Shown: in pieces, positions 49,801-57,658 of the stretch | Position numbering within the stretch: position 1 is the stretch's first letter | How the letters are laid out: every line of letters starts with the position of its first letter | Source of the DNA: Cyrtodaria siliqua | Taxonomy: Eukaryota; Mollusca; Bivalvia; Adapedonta; Hiatellidae | Assembly (NCBI GenBank): GCA_037043455.1 | Contig: JAWPHD010011242.1 | Span: 1-64,000, forward strand | Length of the DNA: 64,000 nt | Reading direction: 5' to 3' | Program-made: the position numbers and the translations under genes | Notes under the pieces: model-generated | Databases searched by the model: none | Seen by the model: the letters and a program-made list of their open reading frames with translations, nothing else | What the model was told of the DNA's origin: nothing

Positions 49801-52800
49801 ATGGTCGAACTATATGCTTGGTGTAATGCCCTGGATTATGCCAGTGTTTGTCTTTCAGTTATGGTCCGATTATATGCTAGGTGTAATGTCCTGGATTATG
49901 CCAGTGTTTGTCTTTCAGGCATGGTCGGACCATATGCTAGGTGTAATGTCCTGGATTATGCCAGTGTTTGTCGTGTGTTCGTGCCTTGGGTCTGCAAATG
50001 GGTGTCTTTTTGCATCTGGAAGGTACGTTATAGGATTTGGTTCCCATTCTTAGAAAGATACAATCTGTAATAATTAAAGATTGTTATAAACTATTTATTA
50101 AACAACGCGCATGTATAATATTATATATACTAATTTTAGTTAATGTTTGTGTATTGTGTTGAATTGTAAATGGCCTCGGACATAATACATGTATGTTATA
50201 AAACTTTTTCCCACTAAGAAGCTTTTTTGGAACGAATTGGTTGTATTTAGAAAAGAATACATTCTTATATTGTTTTTTGACTTGTACGCAGTCAGTATCT
50301 CTAGCTGTGCACATATATGTAAATACTGTTGAAAGTTGTGGACACATTTTTTTGTGTTTTCATTTGACTATGTTTTACAAATGCATTTGTTTTACAGGTT
50401 ATGCTTTGCCGCAGCACGTGACGAACATTTCCCCAAGATTTTATCCTTTATACAAGTCAAGTGGCTCACACCTTTACCGTCCATACTGTTCATTGTAAGC
50501 ATATTTCCCCGTTGTGTAGCTTAATAGTGTCGTCTGGTATTGATAATAGTGTCGTCTGGTATTGATAATAGTGTCGTCTGGTATTGATAATAGTGTCGTC
50601 TGGTATTGATTGTCGTCTGGTATTGATAATAGTGTCGTCTGGTATTGATAATAGTGTCGTCTGGTATTGATAATAGTGTCGTCTGGTATTGATTATAGTG
50701 TCGTCTGGTATTGATATGAAACATTCTTTCACCAATAAAACCGCGGCATATTTATAGGTTATTAGATTTTATTGGGATATATGCACGAGTTCTTTTGCGT
50801 ATTAATATTGTGGGACTTTAGGAGCGCAATATTTATGCGCAAAAGAACGAGTGCATATATCTCAATATAAATATAATAACCTTTTCATCACATACGCATT
50901 TTTAAATTAGAGAGAGAATAAAATAGGTTGTAACATTTAATTTTCACCAAAAACTTTATTTGAAACAAACATATTGTCATTACATAATGGGAGTTTTCAC
51001 AACGAAATCGACATTGTTTACATCACGTGACATACGTTCTTTGACATGAGTATACATTACACACCCAATGACTAAATACAACGCGTCAATTATGCGAATA
51101 TTGACGTTTCCTGTTACATTGAAACTAAACGGAGCTTGTAAATGCGTATGCAATAAAATATTTTGTTTTGTGACTGTGGAGGTCCACTCACTGTCCATCT
51201 TTGACCACAGGCAGACGGCTCGTACCCTACCCCGCCCACACCCTACCCCACTCGACTACCCCTCCCACTCTCTACTACCCCACTTTCCAACTGTTTCTCT
51301 ACTAGCCCCCTTAAGTATTTTTTAATGACATACTGTAAACTGTTCTACTTGGTTTTCAATGTAAATATAAATATAAATAAAAAAATAAATTCATACTCTC
51401 TATACCATATAAAGGTGTTGGACTCTTTAATAAAAACAGCTATAGACCTCGCTTAAAGCCTTGATGTGCTTGTATTTTTGGTCATAGCATCGTCATTCCG
51501 ATTCGAATCAATCGGGTACATATTATAACAAATAGCCACAACACTGATTTCTTCAATGTGTACTTTATATCGCATCAGCGAAACGTTAAAGACGTTTGAA
51601 AGCAGGTCGACTACGATATGACCTAAGCAATGCATTTTCTATGTACATGGTACGGTATAGGGAAATATGTTTCTTCGACGACTCTCGCATAAAAATGCAA
51701 CGTGATCGTTGAAAGAAAACCGTTTAACAACACTCACCGGTACAAAGAACTTCCAGGAGTAATCACAGACGCTGCAATCGAGTTCTTTCAGAAACGGTCA
51801 TTTGTTTACCGTTACGATTCGCCATGTTGAATTAAATTACTGGTTTCCTTGTTACCTTTATATTTATGATATGAAGCTGGGTACAAGGCGACCGGAAATG
51901 AGACTGGACCAATCCGGGTGACTTATTTTCAACATGGCGAATCGTAACGATAAACAAATAACCGTTTGTGAAAGAACTCGATTGCAGAGTCTGTGATTAC
52001 TCCTGGAAGTTCTTCGTACCCGTGAGTGTTGTTAAACGGTTTTCTTTCAACGATCACGTTGCATTTTTATGCGAGAGTCGTCGCAGATAGATATTTCCCT
52101 ATACCGTACCATGTACATAAATATGCATTGCTTAGGTCATATCGTAGTCGACCTGCTTTCAAACGGCTTGACGTTTCGCTGATGCGATATAAAGGACACA
52201 TTGAAGAAATCAGTGTTGTGGCTATTTGTTATAATATGTACCCGATTGATTCGAATCGGAATGACGATGCTATGACCAAAAATACAAGCACAGCAAGGCT
52301 TTAAGCGAGGTCTATAGCTGTTTTTATTAAAGAGTCCAACACCTTTATATGGTATAGAGAGTATTTTTATTTTTTTATTTTTTTATTTTTTTTACATTGA
52401 AAACCAAGTAGAACAGTTAACAGTATGTCATTGAAAACATATTTAAGGGGGGTAGTAGAAAAACAGGTGGAAAGAAAGGGGGGTAGTAGAGAGTGGGAGG
52501 GGGTAGTAGAGGGGGGTAGGGTGTGGGCGGGGTGGGGTACGCGCCGTCTGCCTGTGTCTTTGATAAACTGATTTGACACTTTACTGTTTGTCATAATGGA
52601 AATACAATAGTATAATTTAGTCCTTTAGGCGTTGTTTTTATTCGTTTTGGTCGTCGTAAACGATTCTGCTTAGTTTCACCGACTGCCAGCCACTGGGCAT
52701 CCGTAAGAAAATATATGAAGAAAGCGATTTTTTTTAATTTTACTGACCCTGCTAACCAGCACGTGGATAATCGTCAGCCACTGAAATTGTTAATTCTCCT

Positions 52801-55540
52801 TTTAATTTTACATTGTTACTGTAGATACCCGTCGAGTGTCATATTTGTACTAACACTATCAGGCACGTGTTAAGCAAAATATCTGGGAATATAATCTTTT
52901 TAAACAAAACTATTATTAAACAGTAACTGTGGATTACAGTTTCTTTTTAAGGCATTCACACAAAACACGTTTTAACGCAAATTCAGGTTCTTGTGGCACT
53001 ATACGTGTATCAAAAATGTTGACCTGTGGCCTTTCCTCGATTAAAACATGTTACAAATATTGCGGAAAAATCTCTGAAAATTCGGGAATCAATTTATTAT
53101 GATGGATAAAAATCCGGAGAATTATACGATAAATTACGGTGGGACCATTTTTTCTCATTTTTGATAAACTACGTTGTAAGCATTTAGAGCACCTACCGCC
53201 TTTCCACAATATACAAATAACTGCAAAGAAAAATTGACTCAGCTTATATAATTATAAGACAACTGATAGAGAAGTAACAACTTTCTTTGCTTTTAATAAT
53301 GACAGACCTTTCTTCACAAACGCCTCTAAGAATAGTTATAACATGTGGACTTGATGTGATATTTGTAGAGTGAGATCTTTTTTTTTCTAGATACCAGCAT
53401 TATTAGGTATGCTAAACAGTTTAGCCTCTGGCTGTTGGTCTTCCTGTAGGTACTTACTGTGAAACACTTGTTGCAGATTTATTTTTATACTGTTATGATA
53501 GAGATTTTATGCTAAGTTTGTCACCTACTTGCTAGCGAGACATTTTTGATTTTGATTGTATTAATAGATGACATACTCAATATTGATAATCCGTTCTCTA
53601 CGGATATGATCACTAATATTTATCCGCCAAAGGTCACGTTGAATGAAGATAACAGTTTGGATACTATAGCAGCATTCCTCGTTCTTCTCGATTTCAAATG
53701 ATTACATAAATACTTAAATATAAATAAGAGAGATAAACTATTTGACATTGATAACTATCCTCATTTAGATGGGGATGTACATCGTGCTACATCAAATGGA
53801 GTTTATATCTATCTCCCAGCTCATTCGTTTGCTAGAGCGCGTAAAGATGGATGGGACTTCAGTAATCAACATCAAGCTTGGATCTTTGTGGCTTTAAAGT
53901 AGAATATCGCGTAAACAGGTGCTAGGAGGCGTGAGAGGTGTTGCACGTTACATTATCTCTCATGAACAGACACAATGAAATCGAGTCAGCTACGTTTTAT
54001 CTCTTGTTTGTGTTTGTTGCTTCCAAGTATTTATAACAAGTTTATTTCTTTGGCAAGGTTTCGTTATCACAAACTACATAGATGAGTATCATTAATTTTC
54101 GAGATCCCCACCCTATAACCTTATATACACTTACCGGGATTAACTGGACATGAACAAACGGATATAACCATTCAACCAGCATTGGCACCGGGGTCAATCC
54201 CCACCCCTGGGGACATAACACATGGGTCATAACTTGGAAACGTTTGAGATCCATACTATATAACCATATATACACTTAATGGACATGAACAGGGTGTTAA
54301 CTTGGAAATCGTTGGGATCCCGCAGACCAGATTTTGAATGGGACGCCTAGGTCATGTCATGGGGGTTACACTTGCGGGGAGAAAACTCTATTTCTCTCTG
54401 AATAGGCTGTTAACTCTTGAGAAGAGCAGCCAGGTAGTTGTATACAGGGTTTGAAGGAATATGCTATATTGCTGTATATGACATATCAGACAATAATCGC
54501 TATACTATCATATTTTGTTTTGTTTTGTTTTTTTTTGTCATTTTTATCAATCTTTTATTTGTACATGAACTGTCAACACAAGTTCAACAGATTCTTCCAT
54601 GTTTTACAATTGGAACCAAAGTAACGTGTAACACTAATGCAGTTTTTACTATTACTGGTATTTGTAGACAAAATGTACAATATAATATACTGCTGGTATT
54701 GCTAACTCATTTTAGAAATTAAATAATCTTAAAGGGACATATGGCAATCTTGAATTTTTTATCAAGTTTTAAAATATGCATCTCAATTAATTAATCCAGT
54801 ATCATATTGACTTTAATATGAGGGCATTGTTATTAGCTGACGTAAATAGAATTCTTACATTTCAGACCATAATCGGCATATTAATTGCCATACCTGGAGA
54901 TTTGAGTACCCTTATAGACTTCTACAGTTTCTCTATATGGGTTGGGTACGGGGCAACTATGGCATCCCTTCTAGTCCTGAGGGTCACAGAACCAAAACTG
55001 CGGCGACCGTATAAGGTAATGTTTTAAATACTGTTCAATGAATTAATTGATTTAGAATTTACAAGTGTGTGAGTAATCGGTACATTGATATACGAAAATA
55101 ACGCGTGTCTATATATTAACAAGTGCCGTTGTTTATACCCATGGCTATGATGATAATGTCTTTATATCTGACCGTGTCACGAAGAGCGCATGTCTATATA
55201 TTTACAGGTGCCGCTGTTCATATCAATCCATGTTCTGATAGTTCTCTGTGTCTCACCATATTACGCGTATCTATATATTTGCAGGTGCCGTTGTTTATAC
55301 CCATCATTGTTCTGATAATGTCTCTATATCTCACTGTGTCATGAGTAAAACGCGTATCTGTATATTTACAGGTGCCGTTGTTTATACCCATCATTGTTCT
55401 GATAATGTCTCTATATCTCACTGTGTCACCCATCATCCAGACCGGTAGAATCACATTCCTCTACGCCGGGTTGTTTATCCTATCAGGGCTGCTTATATAC
55501 TTGCCATTCGTATACTATAAACTGAAGATTCCATATTTAG
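34833..55540 (+). CDS. SLC7A9-like b(0,+)-type amino-acid transporter (13 coding exons, C-terminal exon missing)
   Basis: Join of 34833-34839, 38721-38900, 43385-43486, 44153-44280, 45228-45366, 45692-45817, 46405-46504, 47728-47772, 49006-49129, 49919-50022, 50398-50494, 54866-55015 and 55372-55540. That is 490 codons plus one base. All introns are GT-AG and every phase matches. SLC7 light chains are ~12-TM antiporters that exchange cationic and neutral amino acids across the plasma membrane in a disulfide-linked pair with an SLC3 heavy chain (knowledge). Seen here: a ~50-residue cytoplasmic N-terminus; TM1 with GSGIF at 63-67; the extracellular Cys169 in a PEC motif, where the family bonds to the heavy chain; TM6 [11 protein letters not shown] at 251-261; and GSANG at 341-345. 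The wording resembles SLC7A9 more than y+LAT or LAT, but orthology needs a tree. The last ~10-40 residues would sit in an exon not found before 64000. Confidence 0.9.
35592..36400 (+). mobile_element. SINE (family 2) interrupted by another SINE and with amplified tail
   Basis: The outer SINE has a head at 35592 (GAGCTGCCTGGCCCAATGGG, TTGAATCTGGAG) and a GTGTCCTTAGACAAGAC body. It continues after the insertion (TATCGGAGTC, GAGCACATTATTAAAG). A tail unit of ~57 bp (ATACCCTTCTC, CACGGGCGGCTCAGAATAAT) is repeated five times at 36112-36385. The inner SINE is 35792-36019. A 25-bp block at 35640-35690 is also triplicated. Confidence 0.7.
35792..36019 (+). mobile_element. Inner tRNA-derived SINE (228 bp) with 10-bp target duplication
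   Basis: tRNA-like head GTGGTCCAGTGGTAGAGCGC (after a small local duplication), then GGTCGTTGGTTCGATCC, a clear B box. Flanked by AACCCTGTGT at 35782-35791 and 36020-36029. The anticodon arm does not pair well, so I do not call a functional tRNA. Confidence 0.75.
36490..37305 (+). repeat. Dispersed repeat A, copy 3, split by fold-back 2
   Basis: The left half 36490-36652 and right half 37149-37305 align to the continuous copies at 21067-21475 (reverse) and 30545-30902. The break lies exactly at the fold-back element. Confidence 0.75.
36653..37148. mobile_element. Fold-back DNA transposon 2 (496 bp)
   Basis: Starts TACGGTGTCCGGTTGGGGCC and ends GGCCTCAACCGGACACCGTA, with ~105-bp inverted ends. 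The interior consists of GACATCGCGAC/GTCGCGATGTC words in both directions. A 6-bp target duplication TAAATG lies at 36647-36652 and 37149-37154. Same terminal motif and duplication length as 6429-7057, but a different internal word. Confidence 0.88.
37675..38105 (+). repeat. Dispersed repeat B, copy 2 (intron 1)
   Basis: Matches 47395-47655 in the same orientation and 31570-32040 inverted. Shared blocks include ATGTCCACCGCCATATGC and CAAACCGAGACTGCAATATT. A small piece also occurs at 55820-55895. Confidence 0.65.
38721..38900 (+). CDS. SLC7A9-like exon 2 (N-terminus and start of TM1)
   Basis: Acceptor CTCGCAG, donor GTGAGT. Encodes residues 3-63: a hydrophilic N-terminus, then [19 protein letters not shown], the start of TM1. 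Confidence 0.9.
38920..39110 (+). repeat. Degenerate ~35-bp tandem repeat at start of intron 2
   Basis: Five or six imperfect copies of AACTGGTTCCCTGCA with AGTTATAT. Confidence 0.6.
39134..39213. repeat. Perfect 29-bp inverted repeat (hairpin)
   Basis: 39134-39162 is exactly complementary to 39185-39213, with a 22-base loop. Core words are TGGTCTCATCGAGTTGG and its complement. Confidence 0.9.
39590..39735 (+). repeat. Dispersed repeat D, copy 2
   Basis: Same blocks as 30125-30285 (CTACCCAGGAAAA, CCTCCACCACACA, ATCGACCGTCATATATGACC) and the same (CAAA)n tail. Confidence 0.65.
39909..40770 (+). repeat. ~202-bp tandem repeat, 4+ copies (intron 2)
   Basis: Unit starts near 39909, 40112, 40319, 40520 and 40721, each beginning GAGAAATTATTTTATACTG and ending GCGTCGAGCGAGCG. 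Units differ by a few bases and by an optional AAGCGAGC. Confidence 0.93.
42218..42568. mobile_element. TTAA-flanked MITE (351 bp)
   Basis: Left TTAAAGGGACATACGGCAAT, right mirrored as GTGTGTCCCTTTAA. The TTAA at both ends fits a piggyBac- or Kolobok-like target site. The family recurs at 61592-61759, with one end at 54729. Confidence 0.75.
42839..43068. mobile_element. Short MITE with ~30-bp inverted ends (230 bp)
   Basis: CATAACTTGTGGTGTGGGAG on the left is mirrored by CTCCCACACCGTAAGTTATG on the right. No coding capacity. Confidence 0.65.
43385..43486 (+). CDS. SLC7A9-like exon 3 (end of TM1, TM2)
   Basis: Acceptor CAACAG, donor GTATGT. Residues 63-97 complete the substrate-site motif [12 protein letters not shown] and continue with [14 protein letters not shown]. 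Confidence 0.95.
44153..44280 (+). CDS. SLC7A9-like exon 4 (TM3 region)
   Basis: Acceptor ATCAG, donor GTAAGA. Residues 97-139 include the conserved [18 protein letters not shown] block and end FLFDW. Confidence 0.95.
45228..45366 (+). CDS. SLC7A9-like exon 5 (TM4, heavy-chain cysteine loop)
   Basis: Acceptor TTCTAG, donor GTAGGT (phase 1; the alternative GTATAA four bases on breaks the frame). Residues 140-186 include [10 protein letters not shown] with Cys169, the expected disulfide partner for an SLC3-type heavy chain. Confidence 0.93.
45692..45817 (+). CDS. SLC7A9-like exon 6 (TM5)
   Basis: Acceptor CTTGCAG, donor GTAGGG. Residues 186-228, including [16 protein letters not shown] and a hydrophobic helix. 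Confidence 0.93.
46195..47240. repeat. Dispersed repeat fragments, including repeat C copy 2 (introns 6 and 7)
   Basis: 46195-46330 resembles 53885-54010 (AAAGTAGAATA, CATGAACAGACACAATAAA). 47100-47240 carries the repeat C blocks. Exon 7 (46405-46504) lies between. The 128-codon minus-strand frame at 46703-47089 has no recognised domain. Confidence 0.5.
46405..46504 (+). CDS. SLC7A9-like exon 7 (TM6, gate motif)
   Basis: Acceptor TTTCAG, donor GTAAGG. Residues 228-261 include FEGT and [10 protein letters not shown]; Trp261 is split with exon 8. Confidence 0.95.
47395..47655 (+). repeat. Dispersed repeat B, copy 3 (intron 7)
   Basis: Nearly the same as 37850-38105, ending 72 bp before exon 8. 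Confidence 0.65.
47728..47772 (+). CDS. SLC7A9-like exon 8 (45 bp micro-exon)
   Basis: Acceptor TTTCAG, donor GTGAGT. Encodes [14 protein letters not shown] between TM6 and TM7. This segment is strongly conserved in SLC7 light chains. Confidence 0.93.
48645..48850 (+). mobile_element. tRNA-derived SINE (family 2), plus strand (intron 8)
   Basis: Head GGCGTGGACCAGCGGATAGC, B-box-like TAGGTTCAAGTCTC, then TGTGTTCTTGAGCAAGATCA and GTCCCGTGTATCGGAGTC. Confidence 0.65.
49006..49129 (+). CDS. SLC7A9-like exon 9 (TM7)
   Basis: Acceptor TTTTACAG, donor GTAAAC. Residues 276-317, [12 protein letters not shown] then a TM helix, ending HAVAV in phase 0. Confidence 0.95.
49250..49450 (+). repeat. Dispersed repeat C, copy 3 (intron 9)
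   Basis: Blocks TTTCAACCGGGTTCAAGGGT and ACGGGGCATTGTAAA as in 32510-32670 and 47100-47240. Confidence 0.45.
49618..49918 (+). repeat. Five tandem copies of the exon-10 start with its 3' splice site
   Basis: Units at 49618-49677, 49678-49739, 49740-49798, 49799-49858 and 49859-49918 (60, 62, 59, 60, 60 bp). Each repeats the first 54 bp of exon 10 followed by TTTCAG (or ATTTTAG). Every unit end is therefore a potential acceptor whose pyrimidine tract (TGTTTGTCTTTCAG) is made partly of copied coding sequence. Confidence 0.93.
49919..50022 (+). CDS. SLC7A9-like exon 10 (TM8)
   Basis: Default acceptor is TTTGTCTTTCAG ending at 49918; donor GTACGT. Residues 318-352 include [13 protein letters not shown] and GSANG. 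The 3'-most copy is chosen because it alone continues into the rest of the exon with no extra residues. Acceptors at 49858 and 49798 would also stay in frame. Confidence 0.88.
50398..50494 (+). CDS. SLC7A9-like exon 11 (TM8-TM9 loop)
   Basis: Acceptor TTTACAG, donor GTAAGC. Residues 352-384, [15 protein letters not shown] then [10 protein letters not shown]. Confidence 0.95.
50523..50715 (+). repeat. 22-bp minisatellite beside the exon-11 donor
   Basis: About nine copies of AATAGTGTCGTCTGGTATTG+AT, one of them truncated. It starts 28 bp after the exon-11 splice donor. Confidence 0.95.
50786..50885. repeat. Imperfect inverted repeat (intron 11)
   Basis: TATATGCACGAGTTCTTTTG on the left is mirrored by CAAAAGAACGAGTGCATATA on the right; ~40-base loop. 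Confidence 0.8.
51203..52562. repeat. Large palindrome with ~630-bp arms (intron 11)
   Basis: 51203-51829 is mirrored by 51930-52562, leaving a ~100-bp spacer. Arms are highly similar, ending at CAGGCAGACGG outside and CATGGCGAATCG inside. Both arms keep a similar short open frame (minus 51453-51635, plus 52026-52304). It may be a long-TIR non-autonomous transposon or an inverted duplication. Confidence 0.88.
52563..54728. other. Intron 11 sequence; old repeats only
   Basis: 53885-54010 is a dispersed repeat shared with 46195-46330. 54090-54390 shows degenerate units (ATATACACTTA, GGACATGAACA, CATAACTTGG). The rest is AT-rich without features. Confidence 0.45.
54729..54840. repeat. One-ended TTAA MITE fragment
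   Basis: TTAAAGGGACATATGGCAAT matches the left end of 42218-42568. No matching right end is seen before exon 12. Confidence 0.5.
54866..55015 (+). CDS. SLC7A9-like exon 12 (TM9-TM10)
   Basis: Acceptor TTTCAG, donor GTAATG. Exactly 50 codons, residues 385-434, with [17 protein letters not shown] and [12 protein letters not shown], both hallmark SLC7 blocks. Confidence 0.95.
55123..55371 (+). repeat. Three tandem copies of the exon-13 start with its 3' splice site
   Basis: Copies start at 55123, 55208 and 55285 (spacing 85, 77, 87 bp to the true exon). The last copy is identical to exon 13 over about its first 57 bp. Acceptors before 55208, 55285 and 55372 are all TATATTTACAG-like; the one before 55123 is degraded (TTAACAAG). 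Confidence 0.92.
55372..55540 (+). CDS. SLC7A9-like exon 13 (TM11-TM12)
   Basis: Acceptor TATTTACAG, donor GTATGT, ending in phase 1. Residues 435-490, [16 protein letters not shown] and [13 protein letters not shown]. The C-terminal tail is still missing after this exon. Confidence 0.9.
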
Positions 55541-56519
55541 GTATGTATTCGTTCTTATTATTAAAAACACTTACAATTATATTACACATATTTCGGCTAC
55601 TATGTTGAATACCTTCAACTCATTGAACGTCTCGCTAAACTGTGCTGCATATAACGCAGGATGTATCTGGACCACTGTACACATTCCACAAGTTTCTTAA
55701 AAAGATTTGCCTTTTGAAACCTAAAGTATGTTGCCCGAAATATCAAGTAAAAACATAGAATTGACCAATTTACATTTTTGTTTTGTAAATATACTAATTT
55801 CACTAACGCTCATGAACAAACTAAATCAAACCGAGACTGCAACATTTCGTATGTGTCGTGCTCGGCCGTTTCCAAAGGTCCATTATCATACTCTTAGTTT
55901 GTGTCAATTACACTTAATTGTACAGTGTATCGCCACCACCCATTAGGGTAGATTTAAAACTCGAAACAAAAACAGTCAATTATATATAAACTTATGGGAA
56001 ATCACAGTATATTGCCACCTGTAATTATACAAGAAAGAAAATATGTAAGAGCAAATATGTTCCTACCGTGGCATTCAATGGAGGTAATTGTTTATTTAGA
56101 CCTGAAGATTTCAATTTTATGAAGTAAATCTGACGTGACCTCCAAGGCAGTGTTGTTAGATCCTATATAGCGGAGAGTATCAAAGCGTAATTAGGATATG
56201 ATTTTAATGAGATTCATATAAACATACAAGATTACAAATCATTCTGAAACGTAGAATATTACAAATATGTAGTATAGCAGTTTACACATAGTTTTGAAAT
56301 ATAGAATATTACAAATATATAGTATAGCAGTTTACACAACATTCTGAAATGTAGAATATTACAAATATGTAGTTATAGCAGTTTACACATCATTCTGAAA
56401 TATAGAATATTACAAATATGTAGTATAGCAGTTTACACATCATTCTAAAATGTAGAATATTACAAATATATAGTATAGCAGTTTACACATAGTTTTGAAA
56501 TATAGAATAATACTATTAG

Positions 56520-56646
56520 TTATTGGGTTTGTTACTGACCCCCTACAGAAATATGTGGGGTCAGTCAGATGTATAGGGGGACTCGGCGATACATCTGACT
56601 GACCTCACATATTTCTGTAGAGGGTCAGTAACAAACCCAATAACTG
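56520..56646. repeat. Near-perfect ~55-bp-arm hairpin inside satellite insert 1
   Basis: TTATTGGGTTTGTTACTGAC on the left is mirrored as GTCAGTAACAAACCCAATAA on the right. The arms meet around an ACTCGGCG-type loop near 56580. Part of a ~465-bp insert. Confidence 0.88.
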
Positions 56647-57545
56647 ATTTATTGCATCGAACACCTTTTTTAAGGCAAACGCCGATATTTAACCCATTAT
56701 AATGGAGCGTCAACTTCATTGAGACGTTCCCGCAATTTGACGTCATGACGTTGACGTCACGACCGGTACAGTTTAAAAACATTATTAAATTTACTTATTA
56801 TGTTTGTTACTAACGATTTAAAGAACTATTTGCAAATGATTTAAACTTTAAATCAAAAGTGTAGTCCATATTGTTTTAGTGACCCTCTATGAAATCTACT
56901 GACCCACTATAGAATAATAGAGGGTCACCATGTGACCGCTCTAATCCAATGAAATGCCTAGGATTTTGTGCGAGGTGCAATAAAAATATGTAGTATAGCA
57001 GTTTACACATCATTCTGAAATGTAGAATATTACAAATGTGTAGTATATCAGTTTATTGTATACTTTCATATTGTCCCGTTTAGTTTGCATTTAGCTAAGC
57101 GTGCAATATTCTACGATATTGCACGCATTCATATTGCACGGGAACTTTAGCTCGTGCTTGCTAAGAGCCGCGAAACAGAAATAAGGAACTACTTTCAAAT
57201 AAAAATAACGGAATCCTTCCTATAGTGTCAACAAAAAATACGAGTTTTTTTTCAACCGTTTATGGCAAAAATTGATATAATAATTAAAATGGTCACTCAC
57301 CCACTGTTTTTAACGTTATCAAATGGTAAACAAACTTCAGAAAATCGCTTGTTGTTTTTAATGACGTCATCCGACGTCGACGTCGTTTTCGCGCAAAATA
57401 ATCATCCACACAAAATGAAACTGAATGGCAAGATAGGAATTCCATCAAAAGCTATAAAAATAACACAAATGCAATGAAAAGTAATAGTCATACAATTAAC
57501 ATTGATCAAAATCAATATGAAAGTATACAATAAAAACGTTATTGA

Positions 57546-57658
57546 ATTTGTATGGCTAAATATTACTTGGAACGAGTTGTTTTGGCAAAGGACGACGAGC
57601 TTGCGAGTCGTCCTGCGCCAAAACAACGAGTTCCAAGTAATATTTAGCCATACAAATG
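57546..57658. repeat. ~44-bp-arm hairpin inside satellite insert 2
   Basis: TTTGTATGGCTAAATATTAC is mirrored as GTAATATTTAGCCATACAAA. The centre GACGACGAGCTTGCGAGTCG is itself palindromic. A smaller hairpin (GTGCAATATTCTACGATATT) lies at 57100-57125 in the same insert. Confidence 0.88.

Noticed and set aside
55123..55344. Independent 73-codon gene
   Set aside because: It reads across the duplicated exon-13 starts and their splice sites, so it is not a separate gene.
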